The notes: generated by a model not told the origin, from the letters alone. A DNA stretch of 64,000 nt from Telopea speciosissima (GCF_018873765.1 NC_057925.1:50294010-50358009), one strand, 5' to 3'. Positions 10,998 to 23,294 are shown, counted from the first letter of the stretch. Numbers and translations: made by a program.

Positions 10998-12629
10998 TGG
11001 GTGGGTAAATCTGTTTATAACTAAATTGGTTACAACTTATTTTGTAATCTCTCTTTTACCCCTTTATTTTTTTTTCTTATAAGTATTGAAATGCAGGACA
11101 AGATAAGTAATTTCCCTTTGATTTGACTCTTTTTATGTGGCTTAGCATGTTAAATGGCTCAACTTGAGCCAAGCCTCCTCCTTTTATTCTGCCTTGGAAC
11201 TCGATGACAAGAGTGTCCGTCGGAACCGAGGCCAAAGACGATTTTACGATCTTCTTTACAAGCTCCGGCAACAATTTTGGTAATGGTTTCTTTCCTTTTC
11301 TGGCTGGAATCGAAACCTAGAGCGTTAGTGCCTGAACTAAGGCCGAATTTGTGTTCGATTTCCCAATCTTCACGATCTCCGGCGACAATTTCTTCAATGA
11401 TTTTCTCTCCTTTCCCGTCCGAATATCAAAACCCAGAGCTTCAACAATGTCTTAGTTTTTTTGGCTATTGCTTCAGTGATATCCTCCGAGCTGCACCCTA
11501 CTTTTCTCAGTAAGTTGGAGAACTCAGAAGATTTCCCTGAAATATATCAGTTGGGTAATCTTGTGGTATCCATTGGATGATGAAGACGACAATGAAAGCA
11601 AAAGCCTGGGTTTTTAGAGGAACATGAGACAACCATTAGAAAAATAAAAAATGGGTTTACGATTCATCATCATCATCATATTCTTCACTTTCTCCCCCAA
11701 GGAGAGAGAAAATCTTTTCCCAAATAGGAATACAAGAAGCTGGAATCTTGGTATCGATGGAAAGTGAAGAATGTGCAGAAGGAGGAGAAAATTGAAGAAA
11801 GAAAATGAACAATATGCATGGAAGAGGAATCTCTCTCCCAGCTTCACCTTTGAGAGTTTCTGTTTAATTGCAACAATCTTTAAATGGAACCGTTCTGACC
11901 AACGACGATGGGGCCGGACACATCGGGGGCAGCGGCCATTGGTTCTTGCCCAAAGGTGAAGCTGGGAGTGAATGTTATATTGCTAGAGATTCCTATGGGC
12001 AAGTTTGCTCCTTCACCATTTCAGCAACGGTAATCCATTATGAGCTTCAGGGGATTCTAGAATTTAGATGGGTTAAAGGAAGCTGTCAGGTGTGGTTTCA
12101 CTCATTCAGATTCTCAGATTGCAATCATATGTCTCAAACCCTAACACAACAACCACGGGAATTCTACTCCCCATGCCAAGGCTTAAATCTGCTCTGTTGC
12201 AGAGATACCATCATGAATTTAACTATCATCAATTTCAACGAAGAATACAGTGCAACCAATGGAGCTTCCATCGTAGAAATGAGTTTAGTTGTTGAATAAT
12301 GGGCAAGCTAATGGAGTGAGATTCGCAACCACCACAGCTCCGCTGAGGGGAGAGAGGGGACTCTGGAGCCGGAGACGGAGAAAGGGGGAGAGGAAGAGGG
12401 AGAGGGATAGGGTTGAAATTTTGAAACAAAATCGGGGTAGTTTCAAAATAAAAGTTTTCAGCATTTTGGGCTTTGAGCGTCGGCTCTAACTGATAGGTTA
12501 TAATTTGTACTATTTTATGAAATTACATTAATGGAAACTCTATTGTAATGCCACATCACTGAATGAAAGGCAAAATAGTCCGGTTATGAAGTCTGTTTGT
12601 AACCAAGCAGGTTACAAACAGACGCACCC
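10998..12629. mobile_element. 1.6-kb TIR element with 8-bp target duplication, possibly carrying host sequence
   Basis: TTAAAAAT stands directly outside both ends (10990-10997 and 12630-12637). The ends are inverted copies: left GGGTGGGTAAATCTGTTTAT, right (minus strand) GGGTGCGTCTGTTTGTAACC, both followed by TTGGTTACAA. An 8-bp duplication suits hAT; a 9-bp one with a last-base mismatch would suit Mutator-like elements. No transposase is visible. The inside holds a block that repeats once (CTCCGGCAACAATTTTG near 11265, CTCCGGCGACAATTTCTTC near 11380) and a purine-rich stretch (12350-12410) like a gene leader. An open frame at 11868-12299 has no recognised domain. Confidence 0.65.
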
Positions 12630-13089
12630 TTAAAAATATATATATAAATTATAGAAAAAATAACACCCTCCGCATGGACGGTTTGCCCCCTTGAAATGAT
12701 TGCTCTACCCCACCCTTACATACTTATTAAAAAAAAAAAACCTTGTATATGTCCCTCCGCATGGACGGTTCGATTTTGTTACCGAACCAAGAAAAACTTC
12801 AATATTTCAAAACCAAAACCAAACCAATTAGATACAGCTGACACACTTTTAGGGTCTGCATGATAATGCTCTGTTTCTAGGTCATGTTTCTATTCTAGAA
12901 AGAACTTTTTGTATTTTTACAAGTGGGTCTAAATTCTTTACAAAAAACATGTTTGGTAACACATAATTAATTCTATTTCTGAGCTAGAAAAGGAACAGAA
13001 ATGCATTTGTTATGCAGAGTCATTTTTATTTTTGGAATATTGATAAATTTTCAAAAGTATCATTGAATACCTTAAAATTTGTTGGCCTG

Positions 13090-13270
13090 AGGTGATGGTG
13101 TGTTGATAGTGGTGACGATGACAGTGGTGGTGATGGAGGTGGAGGTGGAGGAAGAGGAGGTGGTGGTGGTGGTTCAAGTGGTGGAGTAGGTGGCGGTAGA
13201 GGAAGAGGAGGTGGTGGCAATGACAGTGGAGGTGGAGATGGTTGGAGGAAGTTGTAGTGGAAGTAGTGGT
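13090..13270 (+). repeat. GGT/GGA-rich simple sequence
   Basis: Imperfect runs of GGTGGT, GGAGGTGG and GGAAGAGG. On the minus strand it reads as a proline-rich frame, which is a by-product of the repeat rather than a gene. Confidence 0.8.
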
Positions 13271-13276
13271 GGTGGA

Positions 13277-13453
13277 GATCTTTATCTCCTCTAGTTCCCT
13301 GTTCCCTGCTCGGCCCAGTTCTCCAATTCTTCTAACAAGGGGGGTGAAATAACCACCCTACTCTTGCCCAAACACTTTACTCACAGGCCCACAATCCCCT
13401 ATTAGAAAAACTGGGGAATTGAGCCGAATAGAGAACCGAAGGAGTTAATTTTC
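13277..13453. mobile_element. Palindromic MITE, family C (copy 1)
   Basis: Left GATCTTTATCTCCTCTAGTT; right, on the minus strand, GGAAAATTAACTCCTTCGGT. Same family as 26561-26736 and 62779-62962, which share CTTTGTCC-CTC-AGTTC ends and an inner block around ACCACCCTAC and the dinucleotide-spaced AACAAGGGGGG. Confidence 0.65.
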
Positions 13454-13697
13454 CACCATAGTGATGGTGGTGGTGGTGCAATCTTGCAGAGATGACAGTA
13501 TAGGTTGAACACCCCCCCCAACCCCTTATTTTTCTGTTTGATTTCTTGAAGAAAAAAGTTTGAAATTGGAACTTCTTTTTTCTATTTCTCAACTATTTTC
13601 TTATCCCAATTCATTCACAGGAACTAAGAATGAACCGATATTATCAAACAGATTTCTACCATTTTTTAGAGAAATAGAAAAACACAAGTTTAGGCAG

Positions 13698-13940
13698 CAG
13701 GCCCATTAAATCCTGGGAAACACTGTACCAAAATATAAACAAATAGGTAATTCCTGGGTTATCACTATCACCATATACATGGAATGTTAATTTTCTGGGG
13801 CAGAATTCTGTTATCATACAGGCCCTTAGAGTCCTGGGAAACATTCTACCAAAATATAAACAAAGAGGTAATTCATGAGTCATCACTATCACCATATGCA
13901 TGGAATTTTATTTTTTCCTGGGGTAGAAATCCGTAGAATC
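13698..13940 (+). repeat. Tandem duplication, about 121-bp unit, two copies
   Basis: CAGGCCCATTAAATCCTGGG at 13698 recurs as CAGGCCCTTAGAGTCCTGGG at 13819. Both copies continue through ACCAAAATATAAACAAA and ATCACTATCACCATAT. Downstream to 14617 there is only the 3' flank of the next gene. Confidence 0.8.
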
Positions 13941-14617
13941 TATTTGCATGGAAGAAAGTAGACATCAATAACCCATTAAAATTCTTGTCTCTGTGCCTCA
14001 CCAAGACACTAACCTTCACCCATTCCTATGCTTTTACTGGTTTTCATCAAAACAAAAAAATGACACTAACCTTCACCCATTCCTAAAGGGTGAAACTTCC
14101 CTCTAAAAGGACTTCAAGTTTCAAAATGCTTTTTCTTCATGAAACATAGAAAAAAGCAATTAATGCTTTCCCCTTACCCTTTTCATGTCAGCCAAAAACT
14201 CAAAAGGCCCCCAAGGGGAATAGAGTGAGGGTTTGATCTGTCAAATCTGGTACTGTTGCATTAATAAGACTAAAAAACACAAACCCATAACTTAAATGGC
14301 AACCGAGTCATGTGGGTTTAAAAGAGGCCTTATACTCCACACACAAAAAAACAAAAAAAACCTTGAAAAACGATTATTTACTGTACATAGCTTGCAAAAC
14401 AGTAGACACACACAGAGGATCCACAAGCAACCACACGCACCCTTCAATCTTCTACACCTCTATCCTTACACCTTACAAAGCCCCTTCTTCCTTTACCTAC
14501 TACAGCAAAACCTTATTCACACTTCCTTTTCTTCTCTTTTCAATGTGCATGGAAGAGTTATTCTTCACCACAGGGGGTTTTCTTTACACAGCTGAGACTG
14601 AAGAAAGAGATGGAACT

Positions 14618-15582
14618 TCAATAAGTCCAGTCTTGAGGCAAACGAACCTCAGGTGAAGATTGAAACCTCTCATGCTTCTCCACAAATGCCTTTTTGATGG
14701 GTTGTTTCTGCTTAAACTCCTCACCTTTTTTCACACCTGCAAGAATGGGGAAAAACAAGCTTTAAAAAAAACCCTTAAAACACACTTTACCCTAATAATA
14801 AACAGCCTTTAAAGGTGGTTCCTTTTTAACTTACAATGTTGCTTCTTCTTAACATCAAGGGTAGTTGAAACACGGGGAAGGAAGACACCAGTCCCTCCAG
14901 ATTCTCTCACAAAACCGCCAATGCGTGTCTCATTAACCTGAACCGGCAAAAAGCGGTTTCGGTTTTGAAGCCTCTGCAAAACCCTAGCTTGCAAGTTCTC
15001 AACCTGCTAAAAAAACCCATTAGAGCTTTTTTTCAAAAAAAGAAAGAAAGAAAAAACACAAAAAAGGAACCCCAATAAAAGACTGAGTTTCATTTACCTG
15101 AGCTTGAGCAGGACTCATCGGATGATACCTGTAAACCTGTGTCAAACCAACACGAAATCCACCATTCACCGGCGCATAATGATTTTGTCTGTGACCAACA
15201 CCATGAACCCCATCGAAACCAAACCCGTATCGTGGAGAAACAGTTGTACCGTATCGGCTCTGCTGCTTACTCTGCCTCGAAACGACATACAACGAAGAAC
15301 AAAACCAACCGTGTTAGAAAATCTCACAGTAGAGTTCAAATACCAAAGGAAACAGAGAAAGATGAGAGTTAGAAGAACCTCTGGAACTAAATTAGGAGGA
15401 GGTTTAGTAGTGTTTTGGTTACGTTCAAGCAAAGCATACGAAGCGAGCTGTCGAGCGAGGTCTTCCATGTAGGAGATTTCAGAAGGAAATTTAGGGCTGA
15501 TTTTTGGGGAAACTTCTTCGGGGAAAATGTCGGAAGGAAGCCATAGTTCTCCGTCGTCTAAGTTGGGTGGAAAGTCAGCCAT
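14618..15582 (-). CDS. Unrecognised plant protein, 221 residues, four exons
   Basis: Four exons join in frame with GT-AG borders: 15379-15582, 15098-15271, 14835-15003 and 14618-14736, ending in TGA. The protein starts MADFPPNLDDGELWLPSDIF and ends EVRLPQDWTY. It is hydrophilic, without signal peptide or membrane segment. An acidic N-terminal DDGELWLPSD motif is followed by a possible helix (MEDLARQLASYALLERNQ, residues 39-56), a glycine- and tyrosine-rich middle (about 69-100), a helix-like VENLQARVLQRLQNRN (127-142), and a lysine-rich C-terminal part (about 177-207). Phase conservation over four exons and the compact ends argue for a real gene. I recall plant-only proteins of unknown function with similar WLPS and LPQDWTY end motifs, but cannot name one with certainty. 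Longer in-frame ATG codons upstream of 15582 lie in the leader and would add a non-conserved hydrophobic stretch. Confidence 0.82.
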
Positions 15583-16482
15583 TATAACTACAGAACAGAA
15601 AAAAAAAGAACAAAGAATAGAACTTCGAGTACAGAACAGAGAACCAGAGAACATGAAACAAGGAAAGGTAGAGCCAAAATTTATGGGTAGACTTGAAGAA
15701 AGGACCCTTAAAAATGGCGGACAATGGAAGAAGGAAGAGAGATGGAAAGGGAATTTCAAGGAACGAAAGCGGGATTTCCTAGAGAGAGAACGCGCTCCAG
15801 AAACGAGGTGAGAGACAACAAGGGAAGGGAAGGGAGGGATTCTGGGTTCTTTAATTACTCTTTAACGACGTTACGAGTTTTTCTTTCTTTTTAGAGAGAG
15901 TGTGAGTTTGTAACCGTTGGATGAATTCGAGATTGATAGAAGCCATATCAGCATCAATCTAACGGTGAAGGATGAAGGAGTATAATGAGTAGAATGATAC
16001 TGTTGTTTCCTTTATCCCAGTGAGGCCGTATACTTCGCCGTTCTTCGTGCTTCACTTCACTCACTCAGTCACTCAGACTGTTTTTTTGGGACCCACTCAC
16101 TTTTTATTGAGTAAATGACGAAAGTGTCCCCTAAGGAATTGGGATTATTATTGGGGTTATGTACGTGTACGTACGGCATGTGATGATGTTCATGACGGCA
16201 CTTGATAAGGATATATTTGTCACTTAAGTGATGGTGGTTCGATCGGTAACCACCTTAACAGCTACTTGAGGGGGAGGCGGAGGAGGAGAATAATGGGGTC
16301 CCACTCCTCCAAATCTTCTTTTTCCGAGGTCAATTTATTAACTCTTAAATCTAATTACCCAAACGGGATTAAGTGAATACCCTTTTTTACTTAATTTAAT
16401 GAGATCAAATTACTTAGACACGCACTTGTTAAAGAAAACCTTAATCATTTCCTTACCTTTGAAGAAACAAAAAATACGGACA
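15583..16482 (-). promoter_or_regulatory. Leader and upstream region of the 221-residue gene
   Basis: AG-rich sequence on the plus strand, typical of a plant leader, runs to about 15840. No clear TATA box was placed. 15900-16482 holds no recognised gene. Confidence 0.35.
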
Positions 16483-16490
16483 ATTTGAAT

Positions 16491-17664
16491 CATAGTTGAA
16501 AAATCAGGTTTTGACTTCGGGGTGTCAATCGAATCAATCAAAAACATTGAAAATCCGGTCAAGAGTAATGTAGACTCGCCTAAGCATAAAAAGAGATCCG
16601 AGTCACCCTGATTTTCTCTTAACTCGGACTTTTTTTTGAGTCAACTAAGAAACACCTGATTCTAGTCACAAGAAACTTTCTCCCTCTCACTCCCTCTGTC
16701 ATTGTTGCTCCTAATTTGCTGTCATTGTTGCTATTGTTACTCTAATGCTACAGCCCCTCCCTTTGCCCACCGATACTGCCACTCTACCCTGGCGCATGTT
16801 TTTAACAACAAATTCAAACTCTAGCTCATGATTCCGACTATGATTCAAGTTTTGGCTCGTGATTCAAATGTCGATGCAGTATAGACTAGAAGAACAGAAT
16901 GTTGCAGAGTTGTAGATCTACATAAATAAATCTGATTGTACAAATTCCACTAGTAATGCTAGGCAAAACACTCCTTGGAAGTCCCCATAAATATCCTAGA
17001 ACAATAAGGGCCATCTAAATCTAAAATGGAATAACAATAGGATGGTGAAAGAAATGCAGGAGCTGGGAAAGTCTATGTGAATGATAATGTTGAGCCCTTG
17101 TGAATCGGTTTTAGTTCCGACGATTCATGTCTCCGATGGCCAGACAATTTATGTTGTTAATAAGCACAACTTGGGAAAGAAGTCAAATCCCTGATAGTTG
17201 TAGCTTACAGTCTCTTAAAAATCCATCTTTGTTTCTCCTTAGAGCTGTAGATGGAATCAGAATAGTCTTCAAATTCTCGGCTGCAATGAGAGAAGGGAGA
17301 AGCAAGAATGGAAGATGGAGTAGTAGGAGAGATGAGTAATAGGAGTGCTTTGCTTTTTTGGAAAATGTTGTGTCAATAGTTGGGTGGGGTCCGACTTCAA
17401 AGGGCTCTGCTCTTGACATGGATGTGTATGCATGTAAAATACTCTATGCCAGGGTTGAGTCCTAAGGGTAGTTACCTAGTGGTAGACTGGTGGGTGTGGT
17501 GGATTACAAAGTTTATACTCATTCCGTGACTTACTATTACTAACAAAGCTATGTTTCATGGATTATTAAAAAACCATGACTCGTTTTAACCAAGTTTGAC
17601 TCGTCAGAGTCATCAGATTTTGGAAAAGTCGAGTCGAATCGAAAAACCTGGTTTTCCAACTATG
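16491..17664. mobile_element. hAT-like non-autonomous element with exact 8-bp target duplication
   Basis: ATTTGAAT flanks both ends (16483-16490 and 17665-17672). The ends are inverted copies: CATAGTTGAAAAATCAGG on the left and, on the minus strand, CATAGTTGGAAAACCAGG on the right. The subterminal parts carry repeated GACTCG/CGAGTC motifs on both sides, as expected for transposase-binding repeats. Size 1,174 bp; no transposase domain is visible. The 8-bp duplication points to the hAT superfamily, though the terminal CATAG differs from the classical CAGGG. Confidence 0.78.
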
Positions 17665-17892
17665 ATTTGAATAGCTTTTATGGGAGAGGGTTGGGCATGT
17701 GGCTAGTTTTCAGTAAGATAACGGCATACACGAATCACAAGACTGGAATGTTGAATACTGGAGGGCAAGGGGTTCTTTTCCAAAAGGGGAGAAAAGAGGA
17801 TGATACTTGTTGGGCACTGTGACAACGTGCCTAGCCTTTTCTAACTTTTATTTATCAAAAAAAAAAAAAAAAAAAAAATCTGGATGACTCGG

Positions 17893-17940
17893 TTGGAAAA
17901 CCAGGTTTTTCGATTCGACTCGAAAAACCTGGTTTTCCAA
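17893..17940. repeat. Perfect 20-bp-arm palindrome derived from the neighbouring element's end
   Basis: TTGGAAAACCAGGTTTTTCG, an 8-base spacer, then its exact complement. The arm equals the subterminal sequence of the hAT-like element that ends at 17664. A run of about 21 A lies just upstream. Confidence 0.85.
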
Positions 17941-20900
17941 AGACATGAAGGGAGAATCTAGAATGTCACACACTTCCATGATCAATTTGAATGATCAACA
18001 AGTTATGAAACCTATGAATATGGTGCATCGGCAGACCATGGAGAATGAATTTTGAAATTAGATAAAGTTGGAACCCAGGTGTCGTGTCATATATCAATCG
18101 GGGTACAATGTCCTATACACCATAGCAGACCAATCTTCAATATTTCCTCCCTCTCAATTATATTATGCCAATCCCAAGTTGGTTGGTGTCCAATAGTGGC
18201 CGATAAGAACTGACTTTGACGGTAGTAGATTGCTTTTAAAAACTGAGCCAACAAAAATTCGGGGTCACTCCACAACCGCCATGCAACCTTTGATACTAAA
18301 ACATTGTTGTGAAGAGTTGAATCACGGGAATTAAGGTTTCCTTTCTCTTTTGAACTTGTAGACACTGAATTTTATCACCCCCTCCCCCGACAATGATGAC
18401 AACTGGATACGGACAGACATCGGTATTTCTCTCAAGAAGGACTCTTGCCCTTACACTTGAGTCAAATCACCCTGACATCCCTAAAAATGACTTATAAGAC
18501 CCTTTTACCAAATGCTGAAGGAGGTACTGTTCACCTTCCTCAACCACGGCGGTCTGGCCCGGAAAAAACCAAAAAATGCTTGATGATGTCATGCCTAGAG
18601 CACGACGCCGTGGTAACCCACCATGGCACCGTGGAAAAGGACAGACATCACCAAAGTGACATCATCCACGGTGCCATGATCAATGGGTCACCCCCTATAA
18701 ATAGGAAGGCCCCCCTCCTTCATTTTCAAGCAAGAGGAGAGTGCAGAGAGGATCCCAACCTGTTTTTTTTTTTTTTTTGACCTTTTTGCCTCCATTCAAG
18801 CCCCTTTGAGTGATTTTTGTGAGGTTTCTCTCAAGTCGCGGGTAGATCCTTCGATTACCTTATTTGAAGAGGGAGCGCTCCCATCTTAGGTTAAGCCGTT
18901 ATTCTGTCTGCATACGGATAACAAAAATCTCTTATACAGCCGTTGCTCTGCCCGAAGTCTGAGTAACAAAACCCATCTCATATAGCCCTTACTTTGTTCG
19001 ACAAGAGAGAGACAATCCGATCATCCGTCTCCACCTAAGCCGTGGGACATCGCATATTTCTCTTTATTCTTTTTATTTTTTGACAGGTATTTGTCTCTTT
19101 CCTTTTTATTTTGGCATAATGTAGACTATTAAAGTAACTCGCTTTAATGTACATAGTAAATGGTTTTTTTTTTTTTTGTCATGTTTAATGTATCATAATC
19201 TAGTCTTGCATGTTGATGTAGGACATATTATTAACGGAGAATTTTTGAAACCTTGCATCTAGTAAAAGATCGGTTTAAACGAGCGAGATGGGGTGCTAAT
19301 ACCTTCCCACGCTCGTAACCTGACCACTTACCCATACACTACAAAAAATATGATTTTTCGCGACGGTAATAAACCGTCGCCAAAAATAGTTTTCTGTCGC
19401 TAAAAATATTGGCGACGGTAATTTTAACCGTCGCCAGTCCGTCGGCTAAAGTGATGTCGGGGAAAATAACGACAGTAAAACTGCTCCCGTCTAGCAAAAT
19501 TATTTTTGGCGACGCTTTACGTTTCCGTCGCTAAAAATATATTTTTGGCGACGCTTTACGTTTCTGTCGCTAAAAATATATTTTTGGCGACACATACTTT
19601 TCCGTCGCTAAAAATTTATGTTTTACGACGGTTTTAATCGTCACTATAAATGTAAATATTAGGCGACGATCTTTGGTATACCGTCAGGAAAAATCTAATT
19701 TATATGACGAACATTTAAATAACCGTCGGAAAAAATGAATCTTTAGCGACAGTCATACGTTTACCGTCGCCAAAAAGCCTCTCTTTTTTTTTTCTCCTAT
19801 TTATTATAGAGTATTCATTGCTTGTAATTCAGAAAGGGAAATTTTCACCTGTAATCTACATCCATATATAATATTCATTCCCTAAAAGAAAAACCATTAA
19901 CTACAAAATCCATATAAACATTGCATTAATGCATTGCTTTCCATTAACACAAACTCAAAAGGATTCCTTTAAAATTCACTTTCAATCAACTCTCCACCAA
20001 TGTTGTTATAACCAAAACACCAACAAAAAACAACCCAAAGAGAAAAAGTTTTTAGCCAAAGAAACATCATAATCTAATACTCCTTCCAATAAAATACTTC
20101 ATCATCGTTGCTCTCCACATTGCAGATCAAGAACATCATAATCTAGTCCTCCTTCCAATCTCCATCCTTTCGAATTTCATAGTTGGAACTTTCTAGCTTC
20201 TAACTTCATTGCACTTGAAGGAAACATAGATGAACAAATTACAAATAAGTTAAAATCCTTTGAAGGACTAAAATAAACAAAAAGGGATCATCTTGACAAG
20301 TCATCATCTTGACACTAAGAAGTGGCAAACCATATCCACCTATGAAAGGGCTTCATATTCCTAAGATCTGAGAAGGGACAAGTAAGGGAGGAGAAAGATC
20401 AAAATTAAAACAAGGGTACTGTTAGTACCACTACAACAGAGTAGGGTTGAAGAAAGAAGAAGAATAGAACAGCTAAGATGGCTAGAGAAGAAGGAGAAGG
20501 CAGCCACACAGCCAGTAGATGCACCACACCAAAATTCTATCTTTCAAAAAACTGCAACTTTCATTGGTTACAACCTTGTATTTAAATAGGGAAATAAAGA
20601 CTCATATCTAGACTAAAAATGAAACAAACACTAAATCAAACTCTACCACTACCTAGCCTATCGAAAGTAAAACAAAAGATGACAAGAAATCCAAATGATA
20701 AATCTAGATCTACATAAATAAATAAACTTTGATATCCTACTAAATGAAAACTAAATTTGGACCCGATTCATCTCCATCTGGGCTCCCCATCGAGTTTGGG
20801 CTAGTCCAAGGAAGTGTTCCTGCATCAGATATCCTCTACAAACACTTACCAACAATCTACGATATACAGATACACAAGCACTCAAGCAGCCATCCTCTCA

Positions 20901-21067
20901 TGTAATAAACAAACCACAAACTAAAATAAAAATATCTACAAGCTACATATATCACTATTTTGTTAATAGAAAGGTCACCATATTAAACCATCAACAATCA
21001 TCAATAAGACATGAGAGTGCGGATCAAAATCCTCACAACAAAAAGAATGGAACAGTTCCTAACCCAC

Positions 21068-21330
21068 CTCTCTGCATGTTTTGAGTAATTCACTTTCATC
21101 CAACCTATCTACTTTAACTAATGCCTCAACATATTCAGCAAGTGCGGAGGGATTGGAATGTAGTGAAGGTTGACTTTCAAATAGTCTTATCACTCCTTCT
21201 GGATCACTTCGGCGGTAAAGCTCTTTAAGTAGTTTGGCATCAGTTGCTCCATCTGCTTCACGTGCTCTCCAAGCTAAAGTGCCAACATAGCTTGACAAAC
21301 GCCTTTGATGCACATCCAAAAGTCTACTCT
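21068..21330 (-). pseudogene. Captured exon of FTSH4-like mitochondrial i-AAA protease
   Basis: The minus strand encodes RLLDVHQRRLSSYVGTLAWR, then residues including ELYRRSDPEGVIRLFESQPS and AEYVEALVKVDRLDESELLK. This matches the region just before the AAA domain in plant mitochondrial FTSH4-type ATP-dependent zinc metalloproteases. It keeps its acceptor site (CTGCAG at the 5' side). The end reads AAAACATGCAGAGAG where the family has one more base (KTLQRG), so the frame is probably broken. No AAA or peptidase domain follows. It lies inside the CACTA element and shows introns, so it was captured as genomic DNA rather than cDNA. Confidence 0.8.
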
Positions 21331-22368
21331 CTGCAGGCAAAAGGAAAAAATATGATGAACAAGTAATCAACAAAATAACCAACTATTAAAATAAAAACCA
21401 AAGCGACAGCTGCAAATATGCATGGTTTGCTTTGTACAGAAAGAGTCATAAACATCTCTGCCTGTTAAGAAGTTTAGCAACTATTTACTATTCGATCCAC
21501 AAAGAGGCAACCATATAAAGGTTGGTAACCCAAGCAAGAATATTAGTATCAATAAATTGTTGTGGAGTCGGTCTCTCTGTAGGTGGATTCCTATTTCCTA
21601 GGCATTATCTCTTTTCTGCTTATCTTGCACTTCTAGTTTCTATTTACCATTATGGCAACCTAATCTAGGTTCCCAATAACATAATCAACCATCATTCCCC
21701 GTTGTCTCCATCAAACCACTATGCAACAAAACCCCTAACCTGCTCACTTCAACCTTAGACACCGATTGGAGTGTTTTTCACCTATTTATTTTCTAAAACC
21801 CAGTTCATGAAATTATTCGAGTCCCCTAAACCATTGTTGTTATTCACCTAAAGCTCTAGTTCTACCATCCAAACTTACCCATCACCCATCATTAATTCCA
21901 ACCCTAGCACTAAACTAATCCCACAACCCTCAAGCTACTAGTCTTCCCCTGCTGCAAACAGCAGCAGTTTTAGAATATTTTTACCTAATCGACTACCTAG
22001 TTTGGCTGGAGGCTGCATTAGTTGCAACTATTGGAGATACTACCATTGTGACACCCTATTATTAGATCAAATTTCTATCAAATTTGGGTATCCTGTGATT
22101 GTCCTACATATGGTCAACACAGAACAAGGTTTGGGCAACAGAATATAGTAAGACTTTAATTTTTCTTTCCCTCTATATATTTGCTGATGTTATTATATAA
22201 TAAATCACATTAAATGAATTAAGACATGCCAGAACTGACATTCAACCATACCAAAGAAGTGGCTCACTGCAGGCTAACAAGCTTACTAATCACACAGTAC
22301 ATTCATCCACTGCGATAATAAAATTGAATTTAACTATGCAATTAAAAATGGTATATCAGTAATCATAC

Positions 22369-23294
22369 CTTCCCAAGGCCCACATGCACAAAGGCAGTTT
22401 TGTCAATTTTAAATCAATACGACCACGTCTCACCTCTTGCACTGCCCCAGTAACATCACTGGTCACTGAAACTAGCTATGTAGCAGGAAGAAAATAATTA
22501 AGGGCATTGCGATCGATCCATATGTTTACATCCATTCAATATCAACAAGTGGATAACTCACTTTGGGGTTTGGCATCAAACCACGTGGTCCAAGAATTCT
22601 TGCTATCTGTAACAGGAAGATCAAAACCTTTATTTGAAGAGAAGTACTAGTTGATTTGGTTATACATAATATAAATAGTATAAAAAATCCCATACCTTTC
22701 CAAGACGGGGCATGAAAATGGGCATCCCAATACACTTATCAAAATTGAGTTTCCACCACCTGCAAGAATCCAAGTTGAGAAGTTTTATAAGTTAAGATAT
22801 AGTTCAAATTAGAGAAAATATTATATAGTGAGATAACATGATAAGTAACAGTGACTTGGTGATAGCCAAAAAACAGCAAATTTTGTTTTCTCTCTACATG
22901 GTCTCAATTCTCATGCTAGATCCTACTGGTATGATATCGTTTATCGTAAGGATGTAAATAATAGTGTTAAAAAATTAAGGCAAGGTATTATGACAGTCAT
23001 AATATATAAATTGAAAGGGAAAGTTCTCCCTCTCAGTTCTCAGTGGTTTATTTATTAGAGATCAAAGATTTCATATATTGGAGTATGCAAATTACTATTT
23101 TTGATTCCCTCAATAAGCTCATCTGCTCCAACTATATCAACCCTTGCAGCTCTAGCTTCATCTGCAGCTGCTCCTTCAGCAAACACAGCTACCCGGACAA
23201 TCTAATAAGCAATATATTTCCTTTTAATGAACAAAGGAAAATTGAAGGTCACCTTTCCAGTACCATGTGGCAGACTTGCAGCACCACGCACCAT
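22369..23294 (-). pseudogene. Captured, broken ribosomal protein L1 (organellar type), five exon remnants
   Basis: Exon remnants on the minus strand, in gene order: 23253-23294 (MVRGAASLPHGTGK), 23104-23201 ([20 protein letters not shown] and on to GADELIEG), 22696-22759 (WWKLNFDKC...MPRLGK), 22562-22606 (IARILGPRGLMPNPK) and about 22369-22467 (VTSDVTGAVQEVRRGRID, then DKTAFVHVGLGK). This is the uL1 core, including the invariant GPRGLMPNPK. Most borders keep GT-AG, but the second remnant lacks a clear donor, and the last has a one-base loss after the RID residues that shifts the frame. N- and C-termini are missing. The sequence resembles mitochondrial or plastid L1 rather than cytosolic L10a. 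Inside the CACTA element. Confidence 0.85.

Larger units (their letters stand above)
12850..13655. mobile_element. TIR remnant interrupted by a GGT-rich block and a MITE
   Basis: The left side has CTGCATGATAATGCTCTG; near the right side the minus strand reads CTGTTTGATAATATCGG, a weak inverted match. Between them lie a GGT/GGA-rich stretch (13090-13270) and a family-C MITE (13277-13453), so this looks like one old element with later insertions. The outer ends are uncertain. Confidence 0.4.

Noticed and set aside
11868..12299. 143-codon open frame on the plus strand
   Set aside because: Lies wholly inside a TIR element, no domain recognised; treated as element content.
13026..13220. Proline-rich frame on the minus strand
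   Set aside because: Produced by the GGT/GGA simple repeat.
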